The notes: a model not told the origin generated them from the letters alone. DNA of 57,187 nucleotides from G020354785 sp964461435 (GCA_964461435.1 CAYWUI010000018.1:1-57187), one strand, 5' to 3'. Counted from the first letter of the stretch, positions 43,355-53,762 are shown. Numbers and translations are program-made.

Positions 43355-44431
43355 TCATTTTACTTCAAACTCAACTCCCAGGTTACCGGCAATTTCTTTT
43401 AGATCCTGTGCAATGGCAGGCAGCACATTTATACCTTCCCTCCTTATTCTTGCTTCATTTTTTCTTTCAGGATCGCCCGGTATCATTACTTTAGGCTTCC
43501 CGGGAGCACTTTCGGCATTTCTGAATGTTTCAATCCATAGATCCATTTTAGTTTTAAAGTCATCAGCTTCCTGAAAAGCATCAATTCGCATGGCTCCAAA
43601 GAAGTGCCCTGTTCCCTCACCCACCTTTTTATCCAGAACCGGCAAATAGGCAACAGACGGTGGAACAAAGGGTCCGAAATTAGCATTTGACAAAACAGCG
43701 GAGAATATATCTATTACAGAACTCATGCAATATCCTTTATGACTCCCGTGTTCATAATCACCTCCGAGGGTAAGCATTGAACCTCCCCTCTTAAGTATTG
43801 AAGGGTCATCGGACGAATTACCATTGCTATCCTGCACATAGCCATGCAACGTCTTTTCCCCCTTCTTTTCAGCAACAGCAAGCTTACCCCTGGCAATGGG
43901 TGTGGTTGAAAAGTCGGCGACAAAAGGAGGCTGGTTTTTTGCAGGTATGGCAACAGCTAACGGATTTGTACCCAACAGGCGGCTCACCGAAAATGTAGGT
44001 GCGACAAGGGGATTGGCATTTGTCATTGTTATGCCGATCATATCGTAATCAAGGGCCATCATAGCATAGTATCCTGCAATACCGAAATGATTTGAGTTTC
44101 TTGTAGACACCCATCCCGTACCTGCATTTTTAGCCATATTTATGGCTGCCTCCATAGACCTGGTGGCTGCTACCATGCCTATTGCCCTGTCACCATCAAC
44201 AACCGCTGTACTGGAGGTTTTGTAACTAATTTTAATATCCGGACTGGTATTAATACGTCCGGCCTCCCACAGCTGGAAATAATCTTTTATTCTTATCATT
44301 CCATGTGAGGGCAACCCCCTCAGCTCAGCAGCGAGAAAAACCTTTGATACCGCTGATGCATGATCTTCACAACAACCCATTTTCCTGAATATATTCCTGG
44401 TAAAGTCAAACAAATATTCGTATGTATACAT
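43355..44431 (-). CDS. Malate/L-lactate/ureidoglycolate dehydrogenase family (Ldh2)
   Basis: The 358-residue protein belongs to the NAD(P)-dependent Ldh2/AllD family. Motifs are VSKVFLAAELRGLPSHGMIR near the N-terminus with the family's conserved SHG, NSNHFGIAGYYAMMAL with the catalytic His, TNANPLVAP, and the DYEHGSHKGYCMSSVIDIFS region. Substrate could be malate, lactate, a sulfonate or ureidoglycolate, and the neighbourhood gives no clue. The gene is intact and single. Confidence 0.9.
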   Translation of the reverse strand: MYTYEYLFDFTRNIFRKMGCCEDHASAVSKVFLAAELRGLPSHGMIRIKDYFQLWEAGRINTSPDIKISYKTSSTAVVDGDRAIGMVAATRSMEAAINMAKNAGTGWVSTRNSNHFGIAGYYAMMALDYDMIGITMTNANPLVAPTFSVSRLLGTNPLAVAIPAKNQPPFVADFSTTPIARGKLAVAEKKGEKTLHGYVQDSNGNSSDDPSILKRGGSMLTLGGDYEHGSHKGYCMSSVIDIFSAVLSNANFGPFVPPSVAYLPVLDKKVGEGTGHFFGAMRIDAFQEADDFKTKMDLWIETFRNAESAPGKPKVMIPGDPERKNEARIRREGINVLPAIAQDLKEIAGNLGVEFEVK

Positions 44432-44627
44432 TTTAAAAATTTTTAGTTAACATGGTAAATATAACAACATAGCTGCATAAATCTAACTTACGTACTAGAA
44501 AAATATTAAAAGATATTTAAAAGGGATAACTTGCTAAATATCAGCGAATAATTTTTTACTTTGCATTATATTATTTAATTGATCTTTTATATTTGTTACA
44601 GGTAACTAATAAAAAATAGTATATAAC

Positions 44628-46835
44628 ATGCCAAAAACGACCGATACAGGTAAATCATCAGGTAAATCAGGCATATCGGCCACATCAGGCATAGCTTATT
44701 CTGACCTGGGGCTCATAAAAAAAATTATGAAAAGAAATCCGACCGATATTGAATTAAAAATAATTAAAGGATTATTATATGAGGAACCTGAAATTATATA
44801 CTGTCAGAACAGACTTGCCAGACTTGTCGAATATAAGACCCCTGTTTTAAAAAGCATAAATAATGATTCGGCTGCAGTACTGGTAAATAAGGAACATGCA
44901 TGTGTAATAAGCATTATTTCAAATCATGGCACTGAGAATAAGGACCCGGGAGAAGGGGCTTCAACAATGGCAAGGTCGGTACGGGATATTATTAAAACAG
45001 GGGCCAGGCCCGTTGCTCATGCTTATTCGCTTAAGTATAAGCCTTCAGTTTCTGATGATCCGGCAAATAATATATGTGGTTATGCTCATAATACAGGTAT
45101 TCCGGTCATCAAAAGTAACATATGCTTTAATAATGATTCAGCCCGTAAAGCTCTTTTGAGAATCATGACCCTGGGTATTATTAATAAGGACAGGCTTCTC
45201 ACATTGACACAGGCTAATGCCGGGCAGCCCCTGTTACTTCTCGGATATGCCGGTCCGCGCAATACAGATGGGAAGGGCATATTATCCGTAATTAAGGAAA
45301 AATATCCGAATAGTAAAGACATACCTGCAGAGGTTAGAAATATTCCTGACAAATTATTGATTGAAGGGGTTATTGAATTATTTAATAATAAAATTATTAC
45401 AGGGGCCTCGTGCGTGGCAAAAAGCGGAATTATAGGAGCGGCAGTTAACCTGATGCATTCTCATAACCTGGGAACAAGGCTGGATCTTGATAAATTGGCG
45501 GATGTTCCTGTAAAAGATGCCCGGTATAAAATACTGACCGGGAATATTCCGGGGACGTTATTAATAAGTGTTGACAGGACTAAAATAAGCCAGGCAAAAA
45601 ATATTTTAAAGAAATGGTTTCTCGACTTTTGTATAATAGGGGAGACAATAAAACAGAATAATGTACAGTGTTTTCTTGACAATAAGCCTTTTGCTGATAT
45701 ACCCCTTGGATTATTATTAAATGAAAGATCGGTACACGTGCGCGAAAATAAAAAAAACGGTGATAGTGAATATAACATTGCTGAACTTTTAACAGACGAT
45801 ATCGCTGAACCTGAAAACCATAAAGAAATTATTTCAGAACTGATAAAACAGCCTGTAATTTTTACAAAGTCGGTTTTTTCAGATCAGTTTGATTTAATGA
45901 AGGGATCAATTGACATTAATACGAGTTCACCTTCAGATTCAGGCATTGTGCAACTCAAAGCTCTGAACAGATCATTGACTGCGGTTATTAATGCAAACTC
46001 CCAGTATTTGTGTGCAGATATAAAAACAGGTATTATTATCATGATAGTAAAAGCAATAAGAGATACAATCTGCAGCGGCAGCGAGCCCCTGGCAATGAGC
46101 TTAGCCCTGGACATCAGCAGGTCAGATAATCAGACTTTTAAGGAACAATTCGAACTTATTTATGATGGATTAGAGGAAGCGATCAGGCAATTTAAAATAC
46201 CCCTGGCCAGTTTTACGATAAGCTTTGATTCGCGGAAAAATAGTAATGATAATGCTGAAAATAATGCATTAATGCCGGCAATAGGAATAACGGGGGAATT
46301 AAAAAGTGCTAAAAATCACAAAGCTATAGCTTTCAGGGACAAGGGGCACATGATTTACCTGATAGGCAGATCAGTAAATGATTTTTCCTCCTCGGAGTAT
46401 ATTAAAGTTGTACACGGAATTGGCCGGTCACCTGCACCTTTAATTGATATTGGTATTGAAAGCAGGCTCCACAACACTGTCAGAGGATTAATTAAAGACC
46501 ACCTGATCATATCAGCTCATAATATCTCCGAAGGCGGATTATTTTTTGCGTTACTTGAATCTGCAATGATTGAGGGGTACGGATTTGATATTACTTCCCC
46601 TGCCGAGGTGAGGCTTGACAGCTTTTTGTATAGTGAATCGCAGGGGCGCATAATTGTTACGGTATCACCTATCAGGGAGACCGAGTTTATTGATTTTATG
46701 CTTCAGCAGGATTTTCCTTTCTCAGCTCTTGGCCATATTACAAAAGAAGAATTAAGAATAGATGATATTTCATATGGTTCAATTAATCAGTATAAAGACA
46801 TATATAACCTGTATTTAAAGAGTTATCATCATTAA
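44628..46835 (+). CDS. Degenerate PurL (FGAM synthase)-like paralogue
   Basis: The 735-residue protein has the two-fold AIR synthase-like architecture of small PurL. Visible matches are DPGEGASTMARSVRDIIKTG with ARPVAHAYSL, a central linker, and HNISEGGLFFALLESAM near the C-terminus. Where active PurL has the MWSEHCSYKSS segment with a key His, this protein has EIIYCQNRLARLVEYKTPVL, and the usual GG-rich segments (such as VGGAKTGRDGIHGA) are altered. So it may lack FGAM synthase activity or do something else. It starts with a Ser/Thr/Gly-rich stretch. It lies alone, not with other pur genes. Confidence 0.68.
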   Translation: MPKTTDTGKSSGKSGISATSGIAYSDLGLIKKIMKRNPTDIELKIIKGLLYEEPEIIYCQNRLARLVEYKTPVLKSINNDSAAVLVNKEHACVISIISNHGTENKDPGEGASTMARSVRDIIKTGARPVAHAYSLKYKPSVSDDPANNICGYAHNTGIPVIKSNICFNNDSARKALLRIMTLGIINKDRLLTLTQANAGQPLLLLGYAGPRNTDGKGILSVIKEKYPNSKDIPAEVRNIPDKLLIEGVIELFNNKIITGASCVAKSGIIGAAVNLMHSHNLGTRLDLDKLADVPVKDARYKILTGNIPGTLLISVDRTKISQAKNILKKWFLDFCIIGETIKQNNVQCFLDNKPFADIPLGLLLNERSVHVRENKKNGDSEYNIAELLTDDIAEPENHKEIISELIKQPVIFTKSVFSDQFDLMKGSIDINTSSPSDSGIVQLKALNRSLTAVINANSQYLCADIKTGIIIMIVKAIRDTICSGSEPLAMSLALDISRSDNQTFKEQFELIYDGLEEAIRQFKIPLASFTISFDSRKNSNDNAENNALMPAIGITGELKSAKNHKAIAFRDKGHMIYLIGRSVNDFSSSEYIKVVHGIGRSPAPLIDIGIESRLHNTVRGLIKDHLIISAHNISEGGLFFALLESAMIEGYGFDITSPAEVRLDSFLYSESQGRIIVTVSPIRETEFIDFMLQQDFPFSALGHITKEELRIDDISYGSINQYKDIYNLYLKSYHH

Positions 46836-46920
46836 TAATTTTATCTGGCTTGATAAAAGTATTGGAATGTTAAAAATAATATACTATTTTCAAGGCATTC
46901 ACGTTTTAGTACCTGTAATA

Positions 46921-47706
46921 ATGATACATAAATTTGCCTTGAGATATATTTTAGTTTTCATATTTATAGCGTTTTCCCTTACTTCAATAGCCCAGAGGCC
47001 CAAAGTGCAAAATGATCCTACACATGATGACAAGCCTTTGCATTTCGGGTTCTCACTGGGATTTAACGCAATGGACTTTAATATTAAGCATTCCCAGGAT
47101 GCCCTTAATTATTCCGTTGTAGCTGAAGTGGTTAAACTGCAGCCCGGATTTCATGTTCATGCATTATCAAATCTGAGGCTGGGGGAATACTTCGATCTTA
47201 GATTCCTGCCGGGAATATCCTTTGGAGGAGAAAGGCATATCGAGTACCGTGATCTGCTTGTCCAGGATCAGGCAGATAGTAAGACTATTGATCCTGATGA
47301 TGTACCTGTAAAAATTGAATCAAACTTCCTCGAGTTTCCGCTGCTTTTAAAATACAAATCAGTCAGGTTAAACAATTTCAGACCATATCTTATAGGTGGT
47401 ATAAATACCAGGGTTGACCTTGCCGGTGCAAGACTTGACTGGGGCAAAAAGGAAGAAGATCCCAAAAAAAAGAATATAGTATTACTAAAATTACTCGACG
47501 GTTATTATGAAATAGGATTTGGGATGGATTTTTATCTGCAGTACTTCAAATTTGCTGTTGAACTGAAATCCTCCTGGGGTGTAAGGAATATTCTAAAAAC
47601 TGAAAATAAAAAGGGTGAGAGGCCTTATCCTGATATTGAGATATACACAAATGTCATTGATAAAATGTATTCCAGGATGGTTTTAATATCATTTCATTTT
47701 GAATAA
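46921..47706 (+). CDS. porT: Type IX secretion system protein PorT
   Basis: The protein of about 261 residues has a signal peptide (LVFIFIAFSLTSIAQ) and an 8-stranded outer-membrane beta-barrel pattern. PorT-typical segments are PLHFGFSLGFNAMDFNIKHS, LRLGEYFDLRFLPGISFGGE, ESNFLEFPLLLKYKSVRLNN, RPYLIGGINTRVD and MYSRMVLISFHFE. PorT is needed for assembly of type IX secretion in Bacteroidota. The ATG at 46921 precedes the signal; an earlier in-frame ATG at 46867 would add 18 residues. Confidence 0.85.
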   Translation: MIHKFALRYILVFIFIAFSLTSIAQRPKVQNDPTHDDKPLHFGFSLGFNAMDFNIKHSQDALNYSVVAEVVKLQPGFHVHALSNLRLGEYFDLRFLPGISFGGERHIEYRDLLVQDQADSKTIDPDDVPVKIESNFLEFPLLLKYKSVRLNNFRPYLIGGINTRVDLAGARLDWGKKEEDPKKKNIVLLKLLDGYYEIGFGMDFYLQYFKFAVELKSSWGVRNILKTENKKGERPYPDIEIYTNVIDKMYSRMVLISFHFE

Positions 47707-47717
47707 CAGGTACTATT

Positions 47718-48488
47718 TTATCTCCTCCTGAACTCAGAACATATAACAGCAGCGGCAGCGGCAACATTCAGTGATTCGGCACCGGTGCTATTCCGGTTGT
47801 ATTTTGGTATAAATAACCTGGATTTGATATATGGCAAGTATCTTTCTGAAATGCCTTTTGATTCATTTCCCAGTACAATGAATGCTTTTTTTTCTAAATT
47901 CTTATTATAAACGGGTTCTCCTTGAAGGAACGTACCGTAAATAGTAAATTCAGCAATTGATGAATACTCTTCCAGTAAATCCTTTAAATCAACATAATAT
48001 ATGTTAACCCTTATTATTGAGCCCATCGTTGCCTGAACAACCTTAGGATTATAGCAGTCTGCACACTCACTGGAACAGAAGATATTCCTGATTCCAAACC
48101 AGTCAGCTATTCTTATAATGTTTCCCAGATTCCCGGGATCCTGGACCGTATCCAGGACAAGTGACAGGCTGGAAATAATGTCATCTTTATTTATATTATG
48201 TCCCGGCATACGCAGCACAGCGATTACTTTTCCCGGGGTTTTCAGAGAACTTATTTTACTTAATTCATAATCACTTACACTGCAGACGGCCTCACGGTGA
48301 TGTATGTCTTCCTTATAATTATCTTTAAACCACTGTTCTGTTGCAAATATTTGTTTTACCAGCGGATATTTTAACCGTATCAGTTCTTTAATAATTTTTT
48401 CTCCTTCAACTATATATTCTTTATGCCTGTCACGATTTTTTTTTAATTCAAGGGATCTTAGATGTTTAATATTATTTTTAGTCAGCAT
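47718..48488 (-). CDS. TrmH/SpoU-family RNA methyltransferase
   Basis: The 256-residue protein has an N-terminal substrate-binding domain (IKHLRSLELKKNRDRHKEYI, then VEGEKIIKELI). The SPOUT domain has LVLDTVQDPGNLGNIIRIAD, AFIVLGNESKGI and IPKYNRNSTGAESLNVAAAA. The order matches RlmB/TsnR-like enzymes that methylate rRNA ribose. It is convergent with porT at a short distance and divergent from the BamA-like gene. Confidence 0.9.
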   Translation of the reverse strand: MLTKNNIKHLRSLELKKNRDRHKEYIVEGEKIIKELIRLKYPLVKQIFATEQWFKDNYKEDIHHREAVCSVSDYELSKISSLKTPGKVIAVLRMPGHNINKDDIISSLSLVLDTVQDPGNLGNIIRIADWFGIRNIFCSSECADCYNPKVVQATMGSIIRVNIYYVDLKDLLEEYSSIAEFTIYGTFLQGEPVYNKNLEKKAFIVLGNESKGISERYLPYIKSRLFIPKYNRNSTGAESLNVAAAAAVICSEFRRR

Positions 48489-48621
48489 TCTTATGAAATT
48501 ATTGAATACTTATCTGATATGGATCCTTGCAAAGAAAACCAAATTTTGTGAATAAAAAAGTTATATTTGCGCGAATGTAATAATTTAATAATTAAATGTA
48601 TTAAAGAGTGTTGGAAAAGAC

Positions 48622-50976
48622 ATGGAAAAAGGGCGCCATAGTTTTTATTATATTCTGATTATTCTTTCTTTAATTATAACTTCCTGCTCCTCGACCAGAT
48701 ATGTACCAGAGGGCGAATACCTGTTAACCAGGAACAAGATAAATATTGAGGGTAAGCTGGTGGAAAAGGATGAAATAAAAAGTTATTTGAAACAGCGCCC
48801 CAATAAGAAAATACTGGGTGTAAGGTTTCATCTTTTTCTTTACAATTTATCAAATATCAAAAAAGATAAGTGGCCTCACGGATGGTTAAGAAAGATAGGC
48901 GAAAAGCCGGTGATATGGGATCAGTATCTTACAAAGGCAACATATACACAATTTATACAATATCTTGAAAATAAAGGGTTTTACCACTCTGAAGTTGAAG
49001 ATACGATGAAGTTTAAAAAGCGTCATGCCGTAGTCACTTATAATATTATTCCCAACGAGCCTTATTACATTAACAAAATCAATATTGACATACTGGATAC
49101 GAACCTTTATTCAATAGTTATTAATGATACAGCTAACTCTCTGTTAAAGAGAGGAATGCTTTTTGATAAAGAAGTTTTACAAATGGAGCGGGTAAGAATT
49201 GAAAATCTATTAAGACGAAATGGCTATTATAAATTCTCGAAAGAATATTCTTATTTCGAAGCCCAGCCTGTAAAAGGGACTAATTATGTGGATATAACAA
49301 TGAAGATAAAAAAATATGAAGTAATGGAGAGGGGCCAGAAAATAGATTATTTGCCCCATAATAAATATAAAATAAACAATGTCTATGTATATCCTAATTA
49401 TAAATCGGGATCTGCTGCTGCCCAGAAAAGTCAGGATTTGGTAAAATATGACACTATTCCCTTTAACAGGATAAACTACGTATTTAATGAAGATCCCCAT
49501 ATTAAGCCATCTATAATAAATGCTTCAATTTTTGTGCTGCCCGGACAGTATTACAACCAGAATAATGTAAACAAAACATATAACAGGCTGTCATCCCTGG
49601 GGCTCTTCAAGTTTATTAATATAGGTTTCAGTGAACTTAAAAACACTACTGATGACCCTGCAAATGATTATCTGCTTAATTGTAATATTGAATTAACAAA
49701 ACGAAAAGTCCAGTCATACCAGTTTGAAATTGTCGGGACAAACTCTTCAGGTGACTTTGGTGCCAGGGGCAACCTGCTGTATAATAACTGGAATTTATTC
49801 AGGGGAGCCGAGGTATTCAATCTGAAACTCACGGGAGCCTATGAAGCAATACAGGGGGTCGTGGCATCGGGATTATCGCATACATTGGAGCTTGGTACCG
49901 AGTTTAAGGTTGACTTCCCGAAGTTTTTACTGCCAATAAAAACCGAGCGATTTATAAAAAGATATGCCCCTAAAACTTCTATATCCTTATCATATAACTA
50001 TCAGGCACGGCCTGATTATATCCGTACAATTGCCACTGCATCGTTTGGCTATAACTGGAGAAGCAGTGAGAATATCAAGTATTATGTATATCCCCTGGAG
50101 GTTAACTTTGTGCAGCTGCCAATAGTGGATACGGCTTTCAGTGAATCAATAACAGGCTCATACCTCCAATTCAGCTATGAAGATCACTTTGTCGGCGGTG
50201 GCAGGATTGGCTTTGAATATAACAATCAAAAAATAGGAAAAAGCAAGGATTTCATATTTTTAAAGGTAAATGTAGAATCGGCAGGTAATATACTGCATGA
50301 ATACAGCAAAAGAACGGGAGCAGAAAGAGATTCTGTAAGCAGAAGTTACAAAATATTTAATGTTCCCTATTCTCAGTATTTAAAAACAGATATTGATTTC
50401 CGTTATTATAATTTTATTAACCCGATAAATAGCATTGTATACCGTATTTTTATAGGATGTGCTTATCCTTATGGGAATTCGAATGCCCTGCCCTTTGAAA
50501 AGAAGTATTTTTCAGGAGGTCCGAACAGTATCAGGGCATGGCGCACAAGGGAGTTGGGGCCGGGGTCATATCTGGATTTATCAAAATCAAAAATTCCGAA
50601 TACTATGGCCGACATTAAACTGGAAGCCAACATAGAATACAGGTTCAAGCTATTCTGGAAAGTAGAGGGAGCATTATTCCTTGACATGGGTAATATCTGG
50701 GCAATAAATCCGGATGATGAAAGACCCAATTCTTTGTTCGATTTTAGTAAATTTTATAAAGAAATAGCTGTGGGTACGGGTTTTGGAACACGATTTGATT
50801 TTTCTTTTTTTATAATAAGACTTGATTTCGGATTCAAACTCAGAGATCCTTCTTTTTCACAAAACAAGTGGATAGTGGATAGCGACTTTTTTAATTCCGA
50901 CGAGTATATTAACAGGAAAGATAACAACGATTATAAAATATTTAATTTTCAGTTTGGAATAGGCTATCCGTTCTAG
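48622..50976 (+). CDS. BamA/TamA-family outer membrane assembly protein
   Basis: The 784-residue protein begins with a lipoprotein-like signal (SLIITSCSSTRYVPEGEYLL). POTRA-like units follow in the first half (NRLSSLGLFKFINIGFSEL is the clearest POTRA end). A C-terminal 16-strand barrel region contains the GGPNSIRAWRTRELGPGSY motif (the conserved R in the G/RxRG-type loop) and ends FQFGIGYPF. Proteins of this form in Bacteroidota are TamA/BamA-like with a lipid-modified N-terminus. They probably insert beta-barrel proteins in the outer membrane. It is not the main BamA by context. Confidence 0.85.
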   Translation: MEKGRHSFYYILIILSLIITSCSSTRYVPEGEYLLTRNKINIEGKLVEKDEIKSYLKQRPNKKILGVRFHLFLYNLSNIKKDKWPHGWLRKIGEKPVIWDQYLTKATYTQFIQYLENKGFYHSEVEDTMKFKKRHAVVTYNIIPNEPYYINKINIDILDTNLYSIVINDTANSLLKRGMLFDKEVLQMERVRIENLLRRNGYYKFSKEYSYFEAQPVKGTNYVDITMKIKKYEVMERGQKIDYLPHNKYKINNVYVYPNYKSGSAAAQKSQDLVKYDTIPFNRINYVFNEDPHIKPSIINASIFVLPGQYYNQNNVNKTYNRLSSLGLFKFINIGFSELKNTTDDPANDYLLNCNIELTKRKVQSYQFEIVGTNSSGDFGARGNLLYNNWNLFRGAEVFNLKLTGAYEAIQGVVASGLSHTLELGTEFKVDFPKFLLPIKTERFIKRYAPKTSISLSYNYQARPDYIRTIATASFGYNWRSSENIKYYVYPLEVNFVQLPIVDTAFSESITGSYLQFSYEDHFVGGGRIGFEYNNQKIGKSKDFIFLKVNVESAGNILHEYSKRTGAERDSVSRSYKIFNVPYSQYLKTDIDFRYYNFINPINSIVYRIFIGCAYPYGNSNALPFEKKYFSGGPNSIRAWRTRELGPGSYLDLSKSKIPNTMADIKLEANIEYRFKLFWKVEGALFLDMGNIWAINPDDERPNSLFDFSKFYKEIAVGTGFGTRFDFSFFIIRLDFGFKLRDPSFSQNKWIVDSDFFNSDEYINRKDNNDYKIFNFQFGIGYPF

Positions 50977-51089
50977 TTTTTTGTTCATTGAGTAAATTAT
51001 ATAATAGATTTGATAAGCTTAACAGCATAATTTTATAAATTTACCATTTATTTTTATAAGCAAAATTGTAAAACAGAAAATCATAAAAA

Positions 51090-52160
51090 ATGAAAGTATC
51101 AGAAAAAATTAAGCCGGGAGTTGTAACCGGCAATGATGTTCAGTTGTTATTTAAGATAGCGAAAGATAATGAATTCGCAATACCAGCTGTAAATGCAGTA
51201 AGTACCGGCTCGGTAAATGCTGTTCTGGAAGCTGCCATGGTGGTTAATTCTCCGGTTATTATACAATTTTCTCACGGGGGGTCGATATTTTATGCAGGCA
51301 AGGGTATGCCGGACGCTAACCAGGCTGCCATCATAGGAGCTGTATCAGGTGCTAAACACATACATCATATAGCTGAACTATACGGTGTTCCTGTTATTGT
51401 ACATACCGATCATGCAGCCAAAAAGCTGTTGCCCTGGATTGACGGTTTACTGGACCATGGCGAAAAGCATTATAAACGTTACGGTAAACCTTTGTACAGC
51501 TCACATATGCTTGATCTTTCCGAGGAGCCAATTAAAGAAAATATAAGTATATGTAAAAAATACCTTGAAAGGATGAGCAGGATTGGCATGACCCTTGAAA
51601 TTGAGCTTGGGGTGACAGGGGGAGAAGAAGACGGTGTTGATCATTCCGGTATTGATAATTCAAGATTATATACACAACCCCAGGATGTAGCTTTTGCATA
51701 TGAGGAATTAGGCAAAGTCAGCGACAGGTTTACTATTGCCGCCTCATTTGGCAATGTTCACGGTGTATATAAACCCGGAAACGTGAAGCTTACCCCTGTA
51801 ATATTAAATAATTCACAAAAGTATATTGAAAAGAAATTTAATACAGGGAAGAAACCGGTGCACTTTGTTTTTCATGGGGGTTCGGGATCAGGCAGGGAAG
51901 AAATAAGAGAAGCTATAAGTTACGGAGTGATAAAAATGAATATTGATACGGATACACAATGGGCTTTCTGGAACGGTGTAAGACTGTATGAGGCTGCAAA
52001 CCATGATTATCTTCAGAGCCAGATTGGAAATCCTGAAGGAAGTGATAAGCCGAACAAGAAAAAGTATGACCCGAGGGCATGGCTGCGTGAAGGGGAAAAA
52101 TCAGTAGTTGAAAGATTAAAAATAGCTTTTGAGGATTTAAACTGCCTGAATAGAAATTAA
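51090..52160 (+). CDS. fbaA: Class II fructose-bisphosphate aldolase
   Basis: The 356-residue zinc enzyme splits fructose 1,6-bisphosphate. Metal and active-site segments are VPVIVHTDHAAKKLLPWIDG (Asp and His), EIELGVTGGEEDGVDHS with the Glu ligand, ASFGNVHGVYKPGNVKL with another His, and VFHGGSGSGREEIREAISYG. NIDTDTQWAFWNGV, near residue 290, binds the substrate. Length and motifs match the long class IIA form of E. coli FbaA. It is monocistronic with a hairpin after it. Confidence 0.93.
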   Translation: MKVSEKIKPGVVTGNDVQLLFKIAKDNEFAIPAVNAVSTGSVNAVLEAAMVVNSPVIIQFSHGGSIFYAGKGMPDANQAAIIGAVSGAKHIHHIAELYGVPVIVHTDHAAKKLLPWIDGLLDHGEKHYKRYGKPLYSSHMLDLSEEPIKENISICKKYLERMSRIGMTLEIELGVTGGEEDGVDHSGIDNSRLYTQPQDVAFAYEELGKVSDRFTIAASFGNVHGVYKPGNVKLTPVILNNSQKYIEKKFNTGKKPVHFVFHGGSGSGREEIREAISYGVIKMNIDTDTQWAFWNGVRLYEAANHDYLQSQIGNPEGSDKPNKKKYDPRAWLREGEKSVVERLKIAFEDLNCLNRN

Positions 52161-52180
52161 CATCTCAATAGCTTACTCTT

Positions 52181-52211
52181 CAACCCTCTGAAGCATATCT
52201 TTGGAGGGTTG
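52181..52211 (+). terminator. Hairpin after the aldolase gene
   Basis: CAACCCTC (52181-52188) pairs with GAGGGTTG (52204-52211). The tail CCTTATTTT is not a clean T run, so this is a probable but weaker terminator. Confidence 0.6.
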
Positions 52212-52244
52212 CCTTATTTTAGATTCATTTCCAAATTTTAAAGT

Positions 52245-53660
52245 ATGTCTGCAACAGATCTTTCAAACCGGGGTATTTTCGGAAGCAAATTTGGCATCAT
52301 AGCCGCTGCCTCAGGGTCAGCCATTGGTCTTGGCAATATATGGAGATTTCCTTATATGGCAGGGAAAAACGGCGGTGCTGCATTCCTCATCATTTATATA
52401 ATTTTTGTGCTTGCTATTGGAATACCCGTTATGCTGTCAGAATTTGTCATAGGCAGGAGTACACAAAGAAATCCGTATGATGCATTTAAGAAATTAAAAC
52501 CGGGCAGCCGCTGGTATATTATTGGCATAATGGGAATTTTAGCTGCTTTTATGATTTTAGCCTTCTATGGAACTGTAGCGGGATGGACCCTTGAGTACCT
52601 GTACCAGTCGGCAATTAACGGATTTAAAGGAAAAACAGCAGGTGAGATAAACCAGATGTTCGTTACTTTTAATGCTCAGACATTAAGACCCGTTTTGTGG
52701 CAAATAATATTTATGGTGCTCACAGCTGCAATAGTTTTGGGCGGGGTGGAAAAGGGTATAGAAAAATATACAAAAATCCTTATGCCCATGCTGGTAATAA
52801 TAATTATTATACTTGATATCAGGGCCATATCATTGCCTAATGCAAGGGAAGGGATTGCCTTTCTTTTCAAACCTGATTTTACCAAAATCACTCCAAGGGC
52901 GGTCATCGATGCTCTGGGACAGGCATTTTTTTCACTTAGCATTGGAATGGGGACATTAATTACCTATGGATCGTACATCCATAAAAAGGACAAACTGGCT
53001 AACTCTGCCGTTATAGTGTCTGTTGCAGATACGGCAGTTGCAATACTGGCAGGAGTTGCAATATTTCCTATTGTATTTCACTTCGGCCAAAAGCCTACCG
53101 AAGGTGTAGGACTTGTATTTAAAACTCTGCCAAACATTTTCCAGCAGATGAGCGGAGGAACAATATTTGCACTTTTATTTTTTCTATTGCTGACAGTGGC
53201 TGCCCTGACATCATCAATTTCTGTGCTGGAGGTTATAGTTGCCTTCTTTATTGAAAGATTAAAAATGAAACGTATTAACGCAACAATATTTGCTACAATT
53301 TCCGTAACATACATTGGAACCCTATGCGCAATGTCAGAAGGGGGGTTTTCAGGTTTCAGGCTGTTTAATATGAATTTCTTTGATCTGCTCGACGCCACTG
53401 CAGCAAAAATATTGCTACCCCTCGGCGGTTGCTTTATTGCCCTTTTTGTTGGCTGGTTCTATGGGAAGGGTAAAACATGGAGAGAAATATCAAACAGGGG
53501 GAAGCTCAGGGTAGGCTATCTTAATGTCTTCATGTTTCTTATTAAATATATAGCACCTATAGCAATAGCCCTTGTTTTTCTGAACGGTTTGGGATTAATT
53601 AAAATAGCAGTTGATTTTTTTAAAGATTTGGGATTAATAAAAATGCTTATGTCTTTATGA
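52245..53660 (+). CDS. Neurotransmitter:sodium symporter family (SNF/NSS) transporter
   Basis: The 471-residue protein has about eleven or twelve helices. It starts GSKFGIIAAASGSAIGLGNI, then WRFPYMAGKNGGAAFLIIY, the sodium and substrate site of TM1, and has FFSLSIGMGTLITYGSYI in TM6. Bacterial members carry amino acids such as tyrosine, tryptophan or alanine using sodium. The C-terminal codons lie in 38-39-bp imperfect repeats that continue past the stop, so the last residues (FKDLGLIKMLMSL) may be an added piece. Confidence 0.9.
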   Translation: MSATDLSNRGIFGSKFGIIAAASGSAIGLGNIWRFPYMAGKNGGAAFLIIYIIFVLAIGIPVMLSEFVIGRSTQRNPYDAFKKLKPGSRWYIIGIMGILAAFMILAFYGTVAGWTLEYLYQSAINGFKGKTAGEINQMFVTFNAQTLRPVLWQIIFMVLTAAIVLGGVEKGIEKYTKILMPMLVIIIIILDIRAISLPNAREGIAFLFKPDFTKITPRAVIDALGQAFFSLSIGMGTLITYGSYIHKKDKLANSAVIVSVADTAVAILAGVAIFPIVFHFGQKPTEGVGLVFKTLPNIFQQMSGGTIFALLFFLLLTVAALTSSISVLEVIVAFFIERLKMKRINATIFATISVTYIGTLCAMSEGGFSGFRLFNMNFFDLLDATAAKILLPLGGCFIALFVGWFYGKGKTWREISNRGKLRVGYLNVFMFLIKYIAPIAIALVFLNGLGLIKIAVDFFKDLGLIKMLMSL

Positions 53661-53680
53661 GTGGTTTGGGATTAATTAAG
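53586..53680 (+). repeat. Imperfect tandem repeat across the transporter stop codon
   Basis: TTTGGGATTAAT occurs at 53588, 53627 and 53665, a spacing of 39 and 38 bp. Units 2 and 3 also share AGCTTATG- or GCTTATG-like sequences. The first two copies lie in the end of the coding region and the third begins after the TGA (53658-53660). Together with the AGCS remnant next to it, this suggests a duplication or recombination event. Confidence 0.6.
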
Positions 53681-53762
53681 TTTTAGCTTATGTTTGATGT
53701 TTATTATACCGGGTGTTTAACTGAAACTTAAGTGTTGTTATTGTCGATATAAATGTCATTCA

